Shown: positions 36,840-48,990, numbered from the stretch's first letter. The stretch: DNA of 64,000 nucleotides from Halichondria panicea (GCF_963675165.1 NC_087390.1:3238001-3302000), one strand, 5' to 3'. Numbers and translations: made by a program. Notes: generated from the letters alone by a model not told the origin.

Positions 36840-39751
36840 ATGTCTAAGCCAGCTGAGTACAAAGCTTTCATGGATTGTTACGATGATTTTATACAGCTTG
36901 TAGAGCAGGCACCAAACGACGTCTGTAATCAATTGATTCCTCTTGAATTACTACCACCAGCAGTGATAAAATACGTTAGTAATAACGTTCATGATGATGA
37001 TGAAAAGGCGTCTCGAATATGTAACACTCTGTCGAGCCAAATCCAAATCAATTCAGAGGCTGTTCATTTATTTATTAATTCTCTAGAAAAAGCTGGTAGG
37101 TGGACACGTTATGCAGTCGAAAATTTCCAAAAAGCACTGGAGAACCGCAAACAAGAAGAGTGCATTGAGTCCAAACAGAAAATTACCAAGCCACAGCACA
37201 TACAAGAAAACTGTGAGTTGTGGGGATGATATGAAGGTTAATAATCGTGTACATATAGTCTGTATATGTACTATGAGTCTTTTCTCTACTTGCTTTAGTG
37301 TCCTCAACCATCGCAAGTCCATTACCACATCGAGCTGCCATCAACAATCACCACCTCCTTGACAACAGTGAAGATTTTTTTGCAAAAACTGGGTGCTGGA
37401 ACGGTAACAACCTTTGTGCATTTACTGTAGGAATTGGTCCAATGTAGGTTACTATTATATATGCACACGCATGATTAGCCTCGCACAGATCTAGAGTTGT
37501 ATTTAAGTATAATTTCAGGAGAAAGAAGGAGAATAGACTTGCTGGAGAATGAGATTTGTATGAAATAGCAAATACATAATTATACATTGTTGGTTAGAAT
37601 CAGTCTCTCAAAAGCTGTGCTATCTCTTTCCAAGAGTTAGTGTCGTTGTTGGCTTTGTTCATGTGATGCTCTTATATAGCTACAGCCTCTTCCAGTTAGT
37701 AATTATACCAATAGTAGATCAGTTTGGAGGTAACCGAATGTAGCCACACCCAATGCCGCATTACCGAAGCGTGACATTCCTGAGCGTGACATACATACAT
37801 CAAAGGTTTTATGAGATACAATGCAGTTAGTTGCCTCGCGCTAAGGCGCTCAGTAACAAAGATTAATTAAACGATCGTGACCAACCTCCTCCGATTACCA
37901 TGGATTGGTAATGTGTTGAGTTTAGGGAGTCAGACATTTCATGGCGTTGTTAATTGTGCGAGCTACTGCTTTTGTACTGAACAACCTATATAACTTATTA
38001 TTACAGGTCGACCAGTTGTGATTGTCCTAGCTGTTTTGCTAGGTGTTGCAGCAGCTTTCAGTGGAGGAGCTTGTGTGTACATGTATTCTGGAGAGGATAT
38101 CGCCACTGCTGTTAGCGTACCAAAAAATCAAGAACGAAATGAGAGTAAAATAGAGTTCTACGAAGTTTTTCCTCAGCAAAATGTACCTACTATTAATAGC
38201 CCCTTTTTTGGTCGAGCCAAAGAACTAAAAGAAGTAAAAGAACTTATTATCTCAAACGCGGTCCGTATTATTAATATCAATGGTCCACCTGCTTTTGAAA
38301 AATCCAGACTAGCAAATCAGTTGGGTCATGAATTACTGCATTATTCTGGTGTCATTCCAAACATTCGATATATAGATACAGTGACTTCTAGAAAGTCGTG
38401 GTATCTCTGTTCAACCAGCACTTCACAAAAACAAGAACGTAATAGATATTCTGGCACACATGATATATCTGACACTGAGTCTCCAGAAAGTAGTGGTCAA
38501 AGTGTATATGACGACAATTTATGTACGTTGATTACATGGCAGAAAAAAAGAACTGTATTGATATTTGATAACTGTGACCCAATCCTGCACAGTAATGATC
38601 GAAAGCTGTTTGTAGATATGCTTCAAACATTTCTATCAATGAATGTCCAGATATTTAATGTGGTAGTTGTATCTCAAGAACAGTTGTTTTTCTTAGATGA
38701 TGGTTTTTACTCAATTCATCTAGAAGCACTTTCACCAATGGATTCTCAGGCTATGCTAATGCATTACATACAAAACCTGACTACTGCACAAGCTAATGAC
38801 CTTTACGCTGTTGTTGGCGGTTGCCCTCTGGCACTAAAAGTTGTTGCAAAGCTTCTTTGTGAAAGAAATAGTCTGAAGTCGTTGTTAGCAAAGCTGAAGC
38901 AAAACGTAACATTTACATTATCTAAAAAGTCTACAAGAGAAGAGGATCAGTTGCACAAAGTAATAGACATTGCTTACAAAAAGTACATGGACCCTCTGAG
39001 TAGAAAATGTGCTCGTGTTCTGAGTCTCTTTCCAGGGTCTGTGAGTGAAGAGATGACCAACAGTGTCTTATCTGAAATTGTAGACCCGTCGTGTATTGAA
39101 GATGTCATACGTTTGTCGTTTTTGGAAGAGTTTTCAATCGAAGAATTACGAAGATTTTCTATCCACACTGTTATTCAAGGTTACCTGAAATCTGTGCATC
39201 TTATCCAGTCTGATATAAAAGCTTTCAATTCATCTTTTCTCAGTTTCTATTCTGATTATTTAACAAATGCCATGAAGCAGAGTTACATGTATGTTCATCG
39301 AAACATAAGCAATGAAGACAGTTACTTATTAAATGATTTGGAATCTCACAATATGAATGAATTTGTACCAATGCTCCTATCAACAGACATTGATGAAGAG
39401 CTTACATTGTATTCTGCAATAGCGCTAGGCTTTCTAATCTATGAGAAAAGGATTCCTGAGGCCTATACTCATGACGTCTTCCTAAAAGCACATAACTTAC
39501 ACAGCAGCTCTTCAATATTTGACAGTCTTTGTGCTCTCTCCTCCAAAGACGTATGCACGAGCATCCTATGGAAATCATTTTCGCTTCTTGTAATACAGAA
39601 TGAATGTAATAGCTATTTTTCCTTCATTTCAAATCTATTCTTTGCTCACCCGATATGTTCTCAACTCTATAATTGCTCCAAACTAAATCCCTTCGATTAT
39701 CAATACACTGTGTTACAAGAAATTGTGAACCAAACAGAAAAGTCCCTATGA
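36840..39751 (+). CDS. Membrane-anchored CARD-TM-NB-ARC STAND protein
   Basis: Exons 36840-37212 (donor GTGAGT), 37299-37403 (donor GTAACA) and 38007-39751 join without frame change (total 2223 nt, 740 residues). An in-frame ATG at 36807 is an alternative start. Residues 1 to about 110 form a CARD-like death-fold (YDDFIQLVEQAPNDVCNQLI …). A strong transmembrane helix follows at about 162-184 (VVIVLAVLLGVAAAFSGG). The NB-ARC-type ATPase begins at FFGRAKELKEV (226-236). Its P-loop position reads NGPPAFEKSRL (251-261), lacking the GxGK(S/T) form. Walker B is TVLIFDN (342-348), the GxP motif is GGCPLAL (430-436), and a winged-helix LSLFPGSV segment follows. The sensor-1 arginine appears missing (VVVVSQE). 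The C-terminal ~250 residues are helical and unassigned. STAND NTPases act as signalling switches; the altered P-loop suggests weak or absent ATP hydrolysis. The architecture is inferred by eye. Confidence 0.78.
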
Positions 39752-39894
39752 GGGGTGTGATACTTTCAAACACTTATTGTAAGATGTCAACTACATGCAT
39801 ACAAGTGGATTATGGAGTTTTTGTCTAAATGGACTCTCGTGATTAATGTTTTTGCTATATTACTTGTAGTGGCACTAGTGTATATGGAATATCT

Positions 39895-40641
39895 ATGATA
39901 TTGCGGGATTTTTTTACAGTTTTGCTGATTGCAGAAACATGTATATTTTTTTGCGTTGCATTAAATATACTGTTGTACTTTCCAGACCGTACAGATTCGT
40001 ACTATCAATTGTATGCTGAGTTTTGGTATGACATCTGCATCAGTATTTCAGATTATGTCGAGGAATGGCAATGTACTCATCTACCTACTTCCTTCATCAA
40101 CAACACAATGTCAGACATGTGCAACAACACAACTGCAATTGTCGAGGAACATGGTATGTCACTTGTAATTATTAGTATGGCAATTCCCCTATTCCTGAAA
40201 ATACTTGTTTTCTCAATAATCCTCTTCATTTATGGTATTATAAACTACCAAGATGTTAATTCTAAATTTCTCCAAGGCATAATAGTTGGTTTCCTAATTG
40301 GTTCTTTTGTTTTTGATATCGGTATTTTGATGCTTGGCTGTTCTGCTGTCTCCAGATTTATGACCTTTTCCCCTGCGATTTTTTACACCATATACATACT
40401 TATTGAATTGCTGCCCATTTCATTTTATGTATTTGGCTACATTATTTACCACCACAAGAATGCTTTTATATATCCACTATTAAACGTCAATCAGAACCGG
40501 ACCGAACGAATATCCCTGGGATTGTGTATGAAACCCGTATTCGTGAGCTCACTCTTTGCAGCACTTTGTTATGTTATGATGTATTACTGTGCACAATTTA
40601 TTAATTACTCTAGTAATGGTGGTCTTGTCCATTCTTTATAA
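39895..40641 (+). CDS. Multi-pass membrane protein, unrecognised
   Basis: A 248-codon frame begins 143 bp after the STAND gene's stop. It has about five hydrophobic helices (FFTVLLIAETCIFFCVALNI; SLVIISMAIPLFLKIL; GIIVGFLIGSFVFDIGI; FYTIYILIELLPISFYV; VFVSSLFAALCYVMMYY) and a Cys- and Asn-rich loop after helix 1 with NNT/NNTT glycosylation-type sites. No family recognised. A short frame at 39812-39895 (MEFLSKWTLVINVFAILL…) encodes another possible helix just upstream but is in a different frame. A TTTTTTTACAG acceptor at about 39910-39920 raises the possibility that this is a 3' exon of the STAND gene or of a short upstream exon. Either a separate gene or an alternative C-terminus. Confidence 0.55.
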   Translation: MILRDFFTVLLIAETCIFFCVALNILLYFPDRTDSYYQLYAEFWYDICISISDYVEEWQCTHLPTSFINNTMSDMCNNTTAIVEEHGMSLVIISMAIPLFLKILVFSIILFIYGIINYQDVNSKFLQGIIVGFLIGSFVFDIGILMLGCSAVSRFMTFSPAIFYTIYILIELLPISFYVFGYIIYHHKNAFIYPLLNVNQNRTERISLGLCMKPVFVSSLFAALCYVMMYYCAQFINYSSNGGLVHSL

Positions 40642-42655
40642 ACACAATCATAATTGCACATGCATTAATTATCACTCTTATAATACTGAGTGACTGTAGA
40701 TTTACTTACAGACTCGTATATACGCCTGCTTTAAATCTTCATGTGTATATAATAATTATACACCATGTGTGTAATGTCACTAAGTATAAACTTTTTGTAA
40801 AATGTAGCTACATGTAGCAGCTATGATTTTGTTATAATTTTTATACAAATTTGTTTTCTCGATCCTGGCTGTATTAATTTTTCTCAGTACGTACATTGTT
40901 AGGTGTCAAACTCACTCTGCAAACAATGTACATATGCATAACATTGTACCACGTAGTACCAGGGCACACTCCTAGTAGTACTGCATACTGCATGCTCAAA
41001 GTTTAGATTAGCTTTGATATACTCAACGTACTATTAGAAAAGTAAAATTAATGAGAAACACAAGTTGTAGTGGGACCAAATACTGCTATGTATCAATGCT
41101 AAACATCAATAACATAATACAAAATGTAGTCTTTGCCTGAATACTTAGTTGTTGTTGTTTTTGTTTTTTTGTGGGGGGGAGTGTCCCCTTTAAAATATAT
41201 ACAGAAAAAATAAAATAAAGGTAAAGCTATAGTATACAGTTTAATGACGATAATTGGAGCGAGCACCACGAATACACTATATGGGAGAACGTAGCAGTGA
41301 GAAAGTCAATCGGCAACAGAGCCATGCCATAGTAGATGAGTACGAGTGCTCCCATTTGTCAGCAAGGCACGGCTAGCCTTCTGTAAAAGGTTGTGTCTTC
41401 CGTGGTCAACGTCCAGTGGCAGACATAACAAGTGGTGTGAATGGAAAATGTTCAATTTCCCGTTATAGTGCTGGCTAAGGTCGATTGTCTGTTGAATTGT
41501 TGTTGTGAGGATTGAATACTCGTATGTTGAAATAAGTTCGCTCGTATTGACCTTGAGGCTGTCAATAGATAAGCTAATGAGCCACCTTGTGGACAGACAA
41601 TGAATCTGTGGCCTGCTCAACTCATGCCACAATAAGGCAAGATTAATTCACACAGACAATGAATCAAGGACTAATGCTGCTACTGCTGCTTTTCATTTTG
41701 TGAAACTTTACCTATATGAATTGCAGGCAACAGCTATGACTTGGGGCATAGAGGCAGCCACTGGCAATAGCTATAATTATGAAATTATTTTGTTGGCTTG
41801 CTGACATTATAACAGAAGCCAACTGTATTTACTACATTGTGGTTGCAGTGCTTTTGCAGTATAACCTGCAAAGCTTTTCAAGTACACTTGAAATATCAAT
41901 TTAAAAAGAAACTACCACTAATTGACCTCAGGTATGTGTACATATAGTAATGGTCAGAGCTGGATGCTCATAGTTCAAATTGTAAATGAATGATTGGTTG
42001 TGCAAGACCTACATCTATTTTTAGAGCATGTATTGACGTGTTTAGCCTTTTTTGAGTGAATCCTAGGCGTTTAAGTAGACAGCATAATGTGGCAGCACTT
42101 TAGATCTACCAGTAATCTGAACTTCTGAAGCAATTGGGTTTTCACAAATAATTTCAATTCATTGTGAGATCATCTAGACAGTGCTCCCTTGGGCTGGCTT
42201 TAAATAAGCAGCGACACATCTCCAGTGAATTGAAATCTATCAACAACCCTCGGGCCAAACATGTAGTAGCTTCAGCAACAAACAATCTAGCTATCTGCTG
42301 CTTCCTGATGGTACAGCAATTGACAAGCTTTTGCCATACCATTCTCCACCTCAAGAAGAAATAAAGTATACAAAGGGGCTGTAAATGGAAGCATCAGTCA
42401 ACCAATAAACACATCCTCTCTACTCAGAGTGGGTACATTTGGTAATACTTTAGAGCACTTGGGTAAAAGCAGCAGTCACACTGAGCCAAAACAGACGGTA
42501 AAGACCCACTAGACAATAAACATTAAGCGACACACGAGTCCTACGTAGCTCTGATAAAGGATTGATTGTACAACCTAACACAACTATTATCACTGTATAC
42601 TCACCAGACTCGTAGCTGGTCACACGTTCCTTTGCTACATGTACTTGCTCCTCTC
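40642..42655. other. Intergenic, no recognisable gene
   Basis: AT-rich at first, then less so. A 108-codon minus-strand frame at 41632-41306 is moderately protein-like but has no known motif, so I do not call it. No RNA gene seen. Confidence 0.4.
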
Positions 42656-43950
42656 CTATGTTACTGAGACGAGATTGGCCAGCTCACTCCATGTTGGTCG
42701 TCCAGACCAACCCTTCATCCATTGGTCAATCACTTCTGTCAAGCAGCCAGCACTGTCGTTGGGACACGAATCACAACACACTGAGACAAAAAAATACGGT
42801 AAATACCCCCTACACAATAAATTGGCTTCATCTCCAATGGGTATATAGGGTCACGCTTTCACAAGCTAATTGTTCTCTGCAAGGACAAGAGATGCAATAC
42901 ATAACACTAAAAGCAAATTATCAGTACTACTGTTAGCACACACGACGACATGTATATAAAGAGGCTAGCTCTGAACCAGGTTTCTTGGCCTGGCTAGCTA
43001 ACTCATACCTCCCCATGTAAGACACAGAAATGCGTGGGTAGAAGGACATGAGGGGATGGTGATATCCAATGGTTTAGAGTTAGAGGTACACACACAGTTG
43101 GAGGATCACAACCATTTGTAATGGACACACGTATATAACGAAACAGACACTTTAGGTACATGCGTGTACATGGATTATGACAGAGTCAGGGATAATTTAT
43201 TAACTGTGGAGATAAAATGCACGTACATGGCTAGTATTGCATTATAAATTTACATACATGCTGGTTTAACACATTACTTTGTAACCCTCACCTTTTACAG
43301 CAATCTGCTGACAGTCACTGGAGGTGCTTGGTGATCCCAAACCCTAGGCTCCCACTGCGGAGGAGATAACGTCTTTGTACAACCTAGCAATATGTACAAT
43401 CGTCCCAAAAGAACGAGTTGGTCTTTGCCATACCTGGAGTGGTGTATGTGCTGTGTGTGTATATGACACATGTGCTTATAGGCTGCATGTCACAAAGACA
43501 ATAATAATGTACATGTGTACATACAAAGATTAATGACTAATGCTGTTTATGATATTGGCAACGGTTCGAATTAAGAATTAATTGTACGTATACTAAGTAC
43601 TTTACATGCATCCATTCCTTAAAGGCTACAATAACTGTCACTGCTGGGCAATACTGTAGGCCAATACACCTCACCTTGATGATTATAGTGCAAGCAAGTA
43701 GCTAACTTTGGGACGTAACTATACATTGTCGTGTATAGTTACACATAGAGTGCTTTTGGGGTGAAACTTAAGAATTAAACGTGAGAAACAAATGACCCAC
43801 ATCGAAGAGGGTACCGTATAACACGTTGACTTACTCTGATCGAGTCTTGTCTCTTGATCTCTGTCGTTCTCAATGTGAGTGAATCGGCAGCCAAATTCCT
43901 GGTTGGTAATTAGATCCATGAAAGTGTTGCTATAGAGAAATTCACTAGAG
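42656..43950 (-). CDS. Death-domain protein, last two exons (partial)
   Basis: On the minus strand, exon 43950-43835 (acceptor TTTTTTGCAG, donor GTAAGT) and exon 42780-42656 (acceptor TTTGTCTCAG) join in phase 1 and stop at TAG 42658-42656. The join reads …IENDRDQETRLDQ-M-CCDSCPND…, followed by CLTEVIDQWMKGWSGRPTW and SELANLV. The W-(6-9)-PTW-x-x-L pattern is the C-terminal half of a Death domain. Death-domain proteins couple receptors to apoptotic or inflammatory signalling. Upstream exons were not established. Degenerate copies of the first exon occur at about 46070-46130 and 53890-53960, and of the second near 48925-48990. This pair is the only one with both exons open. Confidence 0.55.
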
Positions 43951-44279
43951 CTGCAAAAAAGAAAATATTGCTGTGAAAAAAAGCTAAATACTAACGTCGT
44001 AGGCGGTCACTGACTACCAGTTGAGTAGGGATCGCTGTGACCCTCCACGGAGCTATGAAATTGGGTGGAACCACCTACATGTAGCATGATGATGTGGACA
44101 CAATAAAGTGCAGACTTCCCCAGCGAGTATTGGTGTTCAAACCACCTTGGCAAACAAGCCGCTTCCTGCATATAAGTCACATTGTATAATTATCTGCCTG
44201 TGATGAAGCTTATTTCACTCATGTTTGTGCGTCTTTCTGTGATCTCTATTGTTATCTGAACTCTGTCCAATAACTCTTC

Positions 44280-44435
44280 CCCATTTTTGTTTTTTGCACT
44301 TGTTATCCTATTATTCTCGAATGTATGTCACAGTTCAAGAGCACATGCTCTTCCAACCCTACTCTCCTAAAAATGTTTTTTGCACTTGTTATACCATTAT
44401 TCTCGAATGTATGTCACAGTTCAAGAGCAGAGGAG
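44280..44435 (+). repeat. Local direct duplication (~96-bp offset)
   Basis: TTTTTTGCACTTGTTAT followed by ATTATTCTCGAATGTATGTC and ACAGTTCAAGAGCA occurs twice. Confidence 0.8.
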
Positions 44436-44597
44436 GTATACGACACGCGTGCCTCGATTAGTGGGTAAAGACTTTAGAATGGATAAGTAACAGTCATAAT
44501 GAGCCAAAACAGCCGGTAAAGACCCACTAGACAATAAACACTATGTGAGACAAAGGTCCTATCTCTGATAAAGAGTCGATCATACATTATTATAACA

Positions 44598-45350
44598 CTA
44601 TAATGGAACACAGGGGGGGCAGAGCGTATACAACACATAAAAAGTCTAACGAAACACGGGGGGGGGGGCACAGCGTATACATGTATAACATACAAAAAGT
44701 ACGTTATTATAATAGTCTAATGGAACACGGGGGGGGGGCACAGCGTATGCAACAGCTTGTTTAACCATATATACAGGAAGAGAGGGATTGGCAACGGATC
44801 ACGTGCGCCCATAAGCCACATATAAAATTACATGAAATCAATACAGAGCTTGACAAGCCATCCGTGTTTCCCTCCCCAACGCGGTAGAACAACCTTTATG
44901 GCAACCTTTCCAAGCCCCCAAAACACTTCTATTCGATGCCCCTTGCTTGTAGGCATCATTTAGAGATGACAAAAACATAATTTCAATTGTTGTGAAGTAG
45001 CTAGAGGTACATGCGACACTATGTACCTCCTGCTACTATAATATAGCTAGAGCTGCCTAACTAAGTAGTGTACTGTGTAGCATATGGCCTAAAGCACTGC
45101 ATTGAACTGAAAGTTAAGCAGCAAAATTCTTATACTGACAGTAAAACAATCGTTTGTCTCTTATTTTGTGTCTGGCCATTTTTCCCAACGTTGAAAGTAG
45201 GCGGCCTCAATTAAACCGCAGGGAAACACGGATGGCTATTCGAGGCGCTTTTGTTGCCAATCCCTCTCTTCCTGTATCTATGGTTTAACAAAAAGTACAT
45301 TAGTGTCTAATTGAGCACAGGGGGGAGGGCAAGCGTATACAACAGCTCGT
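44598..45350 (+). repeat. G-tract repeat array (…CACGGGGGGGGGGCACAGCGTAT…)
   Basis: Three units of TAATGGAACACG, a run of 7-11 G, then CACAGCGTATACAACA lie at 44598-44760. A fourth, diverged unit lies at 45305-45350 and a weaker one near 45850. The array is interrupted by the inverted-repeat element at 44759-45289. Confidence 0.7.
44759..45289. mobile_element. ~525-bp TTAA-flanked inverted-repeat element
   Basis: Left end TTAACCATATATACAGGAAG then AGAGGGATTGGCAAC; the right end is the inverse, closing …CCTGTATCTATGGTTTAA. A second internal pair, AGCCATCCGTGTTTCCCT / AGGGAAACACGGATGGCT, is nested at about 44857 and 45217. TTAA at both borders fits piggyBac-type insertion. No coding region. 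A GAGGAAGGGGATTGGAAACGG fragment near 6308 looks related. Confidence 0.75.
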
Positions 45351-45570
45351 AACATTGGCCTGTGACCCTATTATAAATGATGCGACTAAAAGTGAGTGGG
45401 AGATATACATGCTGTGCAGGTGCACCTGAAAACGGGTTTTCTATAGAGAGGCTTTATTTGCTTATTTGCTTATTTGCTTATTTGCCTGATTGAGAGGCAT
45501 CTTTGTGTAGGAACATTTGCATTGGATGACTCAATCTAAAGTACACGTACACGTACATGCAAGCTTCGTA

Positions 45571-45700
45571 CTCTGAAAACATCATAGTTGTCATCTCCAC
45601 CTGAGGCTAAGAGCTGACCGTCAGGTGACCATCTGAGTCTGCACACCTCCTGTGTGTGACCTTGGTAGCGTTCGATTGGAAGAGAGGCCTCTCGATGGTC
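45571..45700 (-). pseudogene. CDC20/FZR1-like WD40 repeat exon, isolated
   Basis: After an acceptor (GTTGCCTAG) the minus strand encodes [19 protein letters not shown] then [10 protein letters not shown]. This is the HSQEVCGLxWxPDGxxLASGGNDN repeat of CDC20 and FZR1, activators of the anaphase-promoting complex. The expected following VW is not present (NYDVFRVRS) and no flanking WD40 exons were found. It is therefore most likely a captured or decayed fragment, though a very intron-rich gene is possible. Confidence 0.5.
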
Positions 45701-46959
45701 CTAGGCAACAGATCAGAGGAATACCATGTGACTGCATGCAGACATAATTGCTGTGGCCGAGAATAATTATGCTCTCCGTGTGCATGCGCAAGCGAGGTAT
45801 ACGGTAGTCCGTTTGTGTGTGTTAATACTGAAAGTGAAAGTTATAGTCTAATGGAGCGGGGGGCATATACAACAGCTGCTATTTAGATCAGAATACACAT
45901 CACCACGACGACTCACATCTCTTGACTGTAACTGTTTAAATACTGCCAGTTCAGTTCCTCACATCAAAATAGCGTCATTCTCAATGAATCCAAACTGTAC
46001 ATCACCTGCAGAACGAATAGGCAAATGGATCAAGTGAAATGTATGTGAGAAACAAAAACCTATTGGTCAGATCCATGAGAAGGCGTTGCTATGGAGAAAC
46101 ATTTACTGGACAGGTGTGCTTGAGCTGCAGAAAAGGCTGTGACAAAAAGCCATACACTTACAGAACGGAGATTGATCATGTCGATCATCCATCATTGGTA
46201 TAGCCCAGAAGGTCTAGTCCCTAATGTTTATTGTGCCGGGACTCATCAGTGGACTGCACACGCACTCAGTAATAAAATCTACTTTGCTCGCACTATATTA
46301 GAGATTCCTAGCTAATAATACTTGCAAGTATGATCCAGTGTGACTTCTTTGATTTTGATTGGTCATGCAGAAAATCTGACCGATTAGGCACCATTAGGCA
46401 CCTCGATGCTCTTCAACAGAGATGTAGAAAAGATTGTTCTTGTCTCGGTCTCTTATAGTTGCAAATAGGAGTAATCTAGGTATATATCAAGCTATATTCA
46501 GAGCTAACCAGCTTACACAATAAACTGCAACTACTCACTGACAAATGTATCACTTCCTGGTGGGCGTATTCTCGAGGCAAAATAGCCTATGCAGGAACTT
46601 CCACTCAAAAGTGGGGGTGGGCGTAATTTCGGATGTGGGCGTAATCTCGGTAGAGCACGGTATACAACTGCCACTGGAGATGACATTGGGCCTCTGCTAC
46701 GTCACTACAATGTGTACTTGTGTAAACTGTGGTAACCGCTAATTAAGGGTGTAGAGCAGCATGCTCCACAGCCAACTGCCAAAATGCTATGCACGTGCAC
46801 TGACTCTGATGCGTTGCCTTATCGGTTTTCACAGTTTACACAATTACACATTGTAGTGACGCAGCAGAGGCCCAATGCCTAATCTCATCTCCAGAGGCAG
46901 TTGCATACTCTTGGTAATACACTCTTGCCTACACCTACAAGAGCAAATACATACATGTA

Positions 46960-47965
46960 CATTTAGCATCATACAAATCGGCCTGATACAAAAGAAAAGC
47001 ATGTACATGTACGTACGCAATGGTGTCCAATTGACGGGCTAGTGCATGTACATAGAATAATGTTACAGAGGCATTCGTAACTATCTTTGACTGCCCATAA
47101 CAAAATGTATTCCAAAAAAGGCTGGCATTCCTTTAAAATAAAGCACGTACGTTTGCCCAGCTGTCCGGTAAGAGCTGATGCTGGCGATGGGTCCCAGTGG
47201 CCATCAAACTGGAGAAAGATGCTAGGCTTGCTCCCGTGTCTCTGGCCCTGTGCACACTCCTCACTGTCTACAATAAACTCAGTCTGTGAACCAGAAGAAA
47301 ACACCGATAATTTCTCAGCATTTAGAGGGAGGTAGATACGTAACTACTGAAGCCTCTCAAAAAGAGAGGTGGCAGAGGTTGTTTAGACGTTACATGTCAG
47401 CATTGCACAAAGTTTGAGTGGTCTACATAACGAACACCTTCGGGGAACAAAGTTTTGGCTACAGAGGTGGCCTTTGATAATCACTATCATCTAGTCACTT
47501 TCATATAACTACTAACCCTTTACCACTACGCGTACGTGCATGTATACATGTACATGTATATACGCTCAATAGGCACTTTTTACCCATTACATGTCCTGTA
47601 TGCCCAATAGTAACTCAATCTCTTATTTACACCCCAATAGGTGCTAAGTCAGGTACGTACACATGTAGTAAAGCTGACCTGAACTTTCCGAAGGAGTCAA
47701 CCACTTTTTTCTGTGTAAGGACAGGAGAACATTAGAATTACCAAAACCAAAAAAACGTGCAGCACTGACGTAGCACGCACATAAACAATACACGAACAGC
47801 TAAGGAGAGAGCCAGTGTTTTCTTGGCTTGCTAGCTAAAGCTCTAATACAAGTGAGGTGGAACAGTAACATCATGCAGTTCACACTATCTGCAGTGGAGT
47901 TACCTGGCAGCAGTCTCCAGTAAGTCCAGCTTTACGTCTTCCTTCAGGGCGTAACTCTCAGTCTG
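46960..47965 (-). pseudogene. Exon block, copy 1 (unrecognised gene, damaged)
   Basis: Near-identical to 52970-53870. On the minus strand it holds three exon-like pieces, near 47960-47910, 47722-47692 (…KKVVDSFGKF) and 47343-47151 (…FSSGSQTEFIVDSEECAQ…). Relative to copy 2 the last piece lacks about 10 bases near its 5' end, which breaks the join. At 46960-46998 the sequence also matches 52590-52630 in reverse orientation, indicating a rearrangement. Function unknown. Confidence 0.5.
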
Positions 47966-48183
47966 TAGGGGTACATGTCTATATAGGTTTGATCATAGTG
48001 TTAGTTAGTCGTAATTTTCGGATGTTGCTTCTACACAAAAATTTCCACCATACAAAAATAACCTGCTATACGGTATTGGGACCTGGGTGCCAGACGTTTG
48101 TTTCGCTCAGGCATTATAGGATAGTGTGATCCACCCTAATGTATACATTACGGACAAACGCCTAGTATTGACCTTGACTCGCT

Positions 48184-48305
48184 GAAGAAAATACCCTCAG
48201 TCGTTTACTAAATCCCCTCAGTCATTTACTAAATACCCTCAGTTGTTGCTAAATACTCTCAGTCGTTTGGCCGTCAAACATTTGCTAAATACCCTCACTA
48301 AATAC
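48184..48305 (+). repeat. Degenerate ~23-bp tandem repeat
   Basis: Five to six units built on TACCCTCAGTCGTTTACTAAA, followed directly by family-3 fragments. Confidence 0.7.
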
Positions 48306-48379
48306 CACAATATTTGGACACAATTGGCACCCCATAGAAATACGTTATCTAATATTAATGTTTAGTTTGAGCAATCCGC

Positions 48380-48990
48380 AAAATGTTAGTGCCTCGAAAA
48401 GTAACCCGCTATACGGTGTGAAACACTTACCGCGAGGTCATTCACTTTCTATTTCTGTTTCGATATCGTTGCTCTGCTCCCAATCACTCAACCTGTTAGA
48501 CCAAGTGTGTGTCACAAGAAGTGTCAGTTGGCAACTATCATTGATAGCCAAATTAATGTTTACAGCTTACAGAAATGGCTGGTGATAGGGTCCCCAGTGG
48601 CCTTCAAACTGGATGTATGCTGGGCTTGCTCCCCACTTAGCTGTAGAACGGAAGGCGACAGGTCGATGCTACGGGGCCAGTTTTTATAGTCATCCTCATC
48701 ACCTGCAGACAATACACAGCACATGTAACTGCGTAGTTATGCCCTATCAACAAATCAGACAACCAGTAAACACATCGTCTACTAGAGTGAGTATTTGGTA
48801 GAGTGCAACTGAGCCAAAACAGACGGTACAGATTCACTAGACAATAAGAGACGTGACTGATTATACAATCTATAATTATTACAAGTTAACCCCTTTTGTA
48901 GCTGGTCACGAGTTCCTTCGCTACGATCCGATCTTACTGAGATGATCGGCCAGCTCCCTCGTTGGTCGTCCAGACGCTCTAAATGACAGT
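48380..48990 (-). pseudogene. Further decayed copies of the local exon set
   Basis: A GTAAGTG donor next to AATGACCTCGCG (48440-48425) parallels AATGACCTCGTG-GTAAGTG at 52305-52290. CAAGCCCAGCATACATCCAG and GGCCACTGGGGACC near 48590-48640 parallel the exon at 53093-53298. GTCTGGACGACCAACG near 48960 parallels the Death-domain exon at 42.7 kb. Frames are interrupted in each. Confidence 0.4.

Noticed and set aside
41306-41632. 108-codon minus-strand frame
   Set aside because: Moderately protein-like but no domain, no splice partners found and no paralogous copy in the window; left uncalled.
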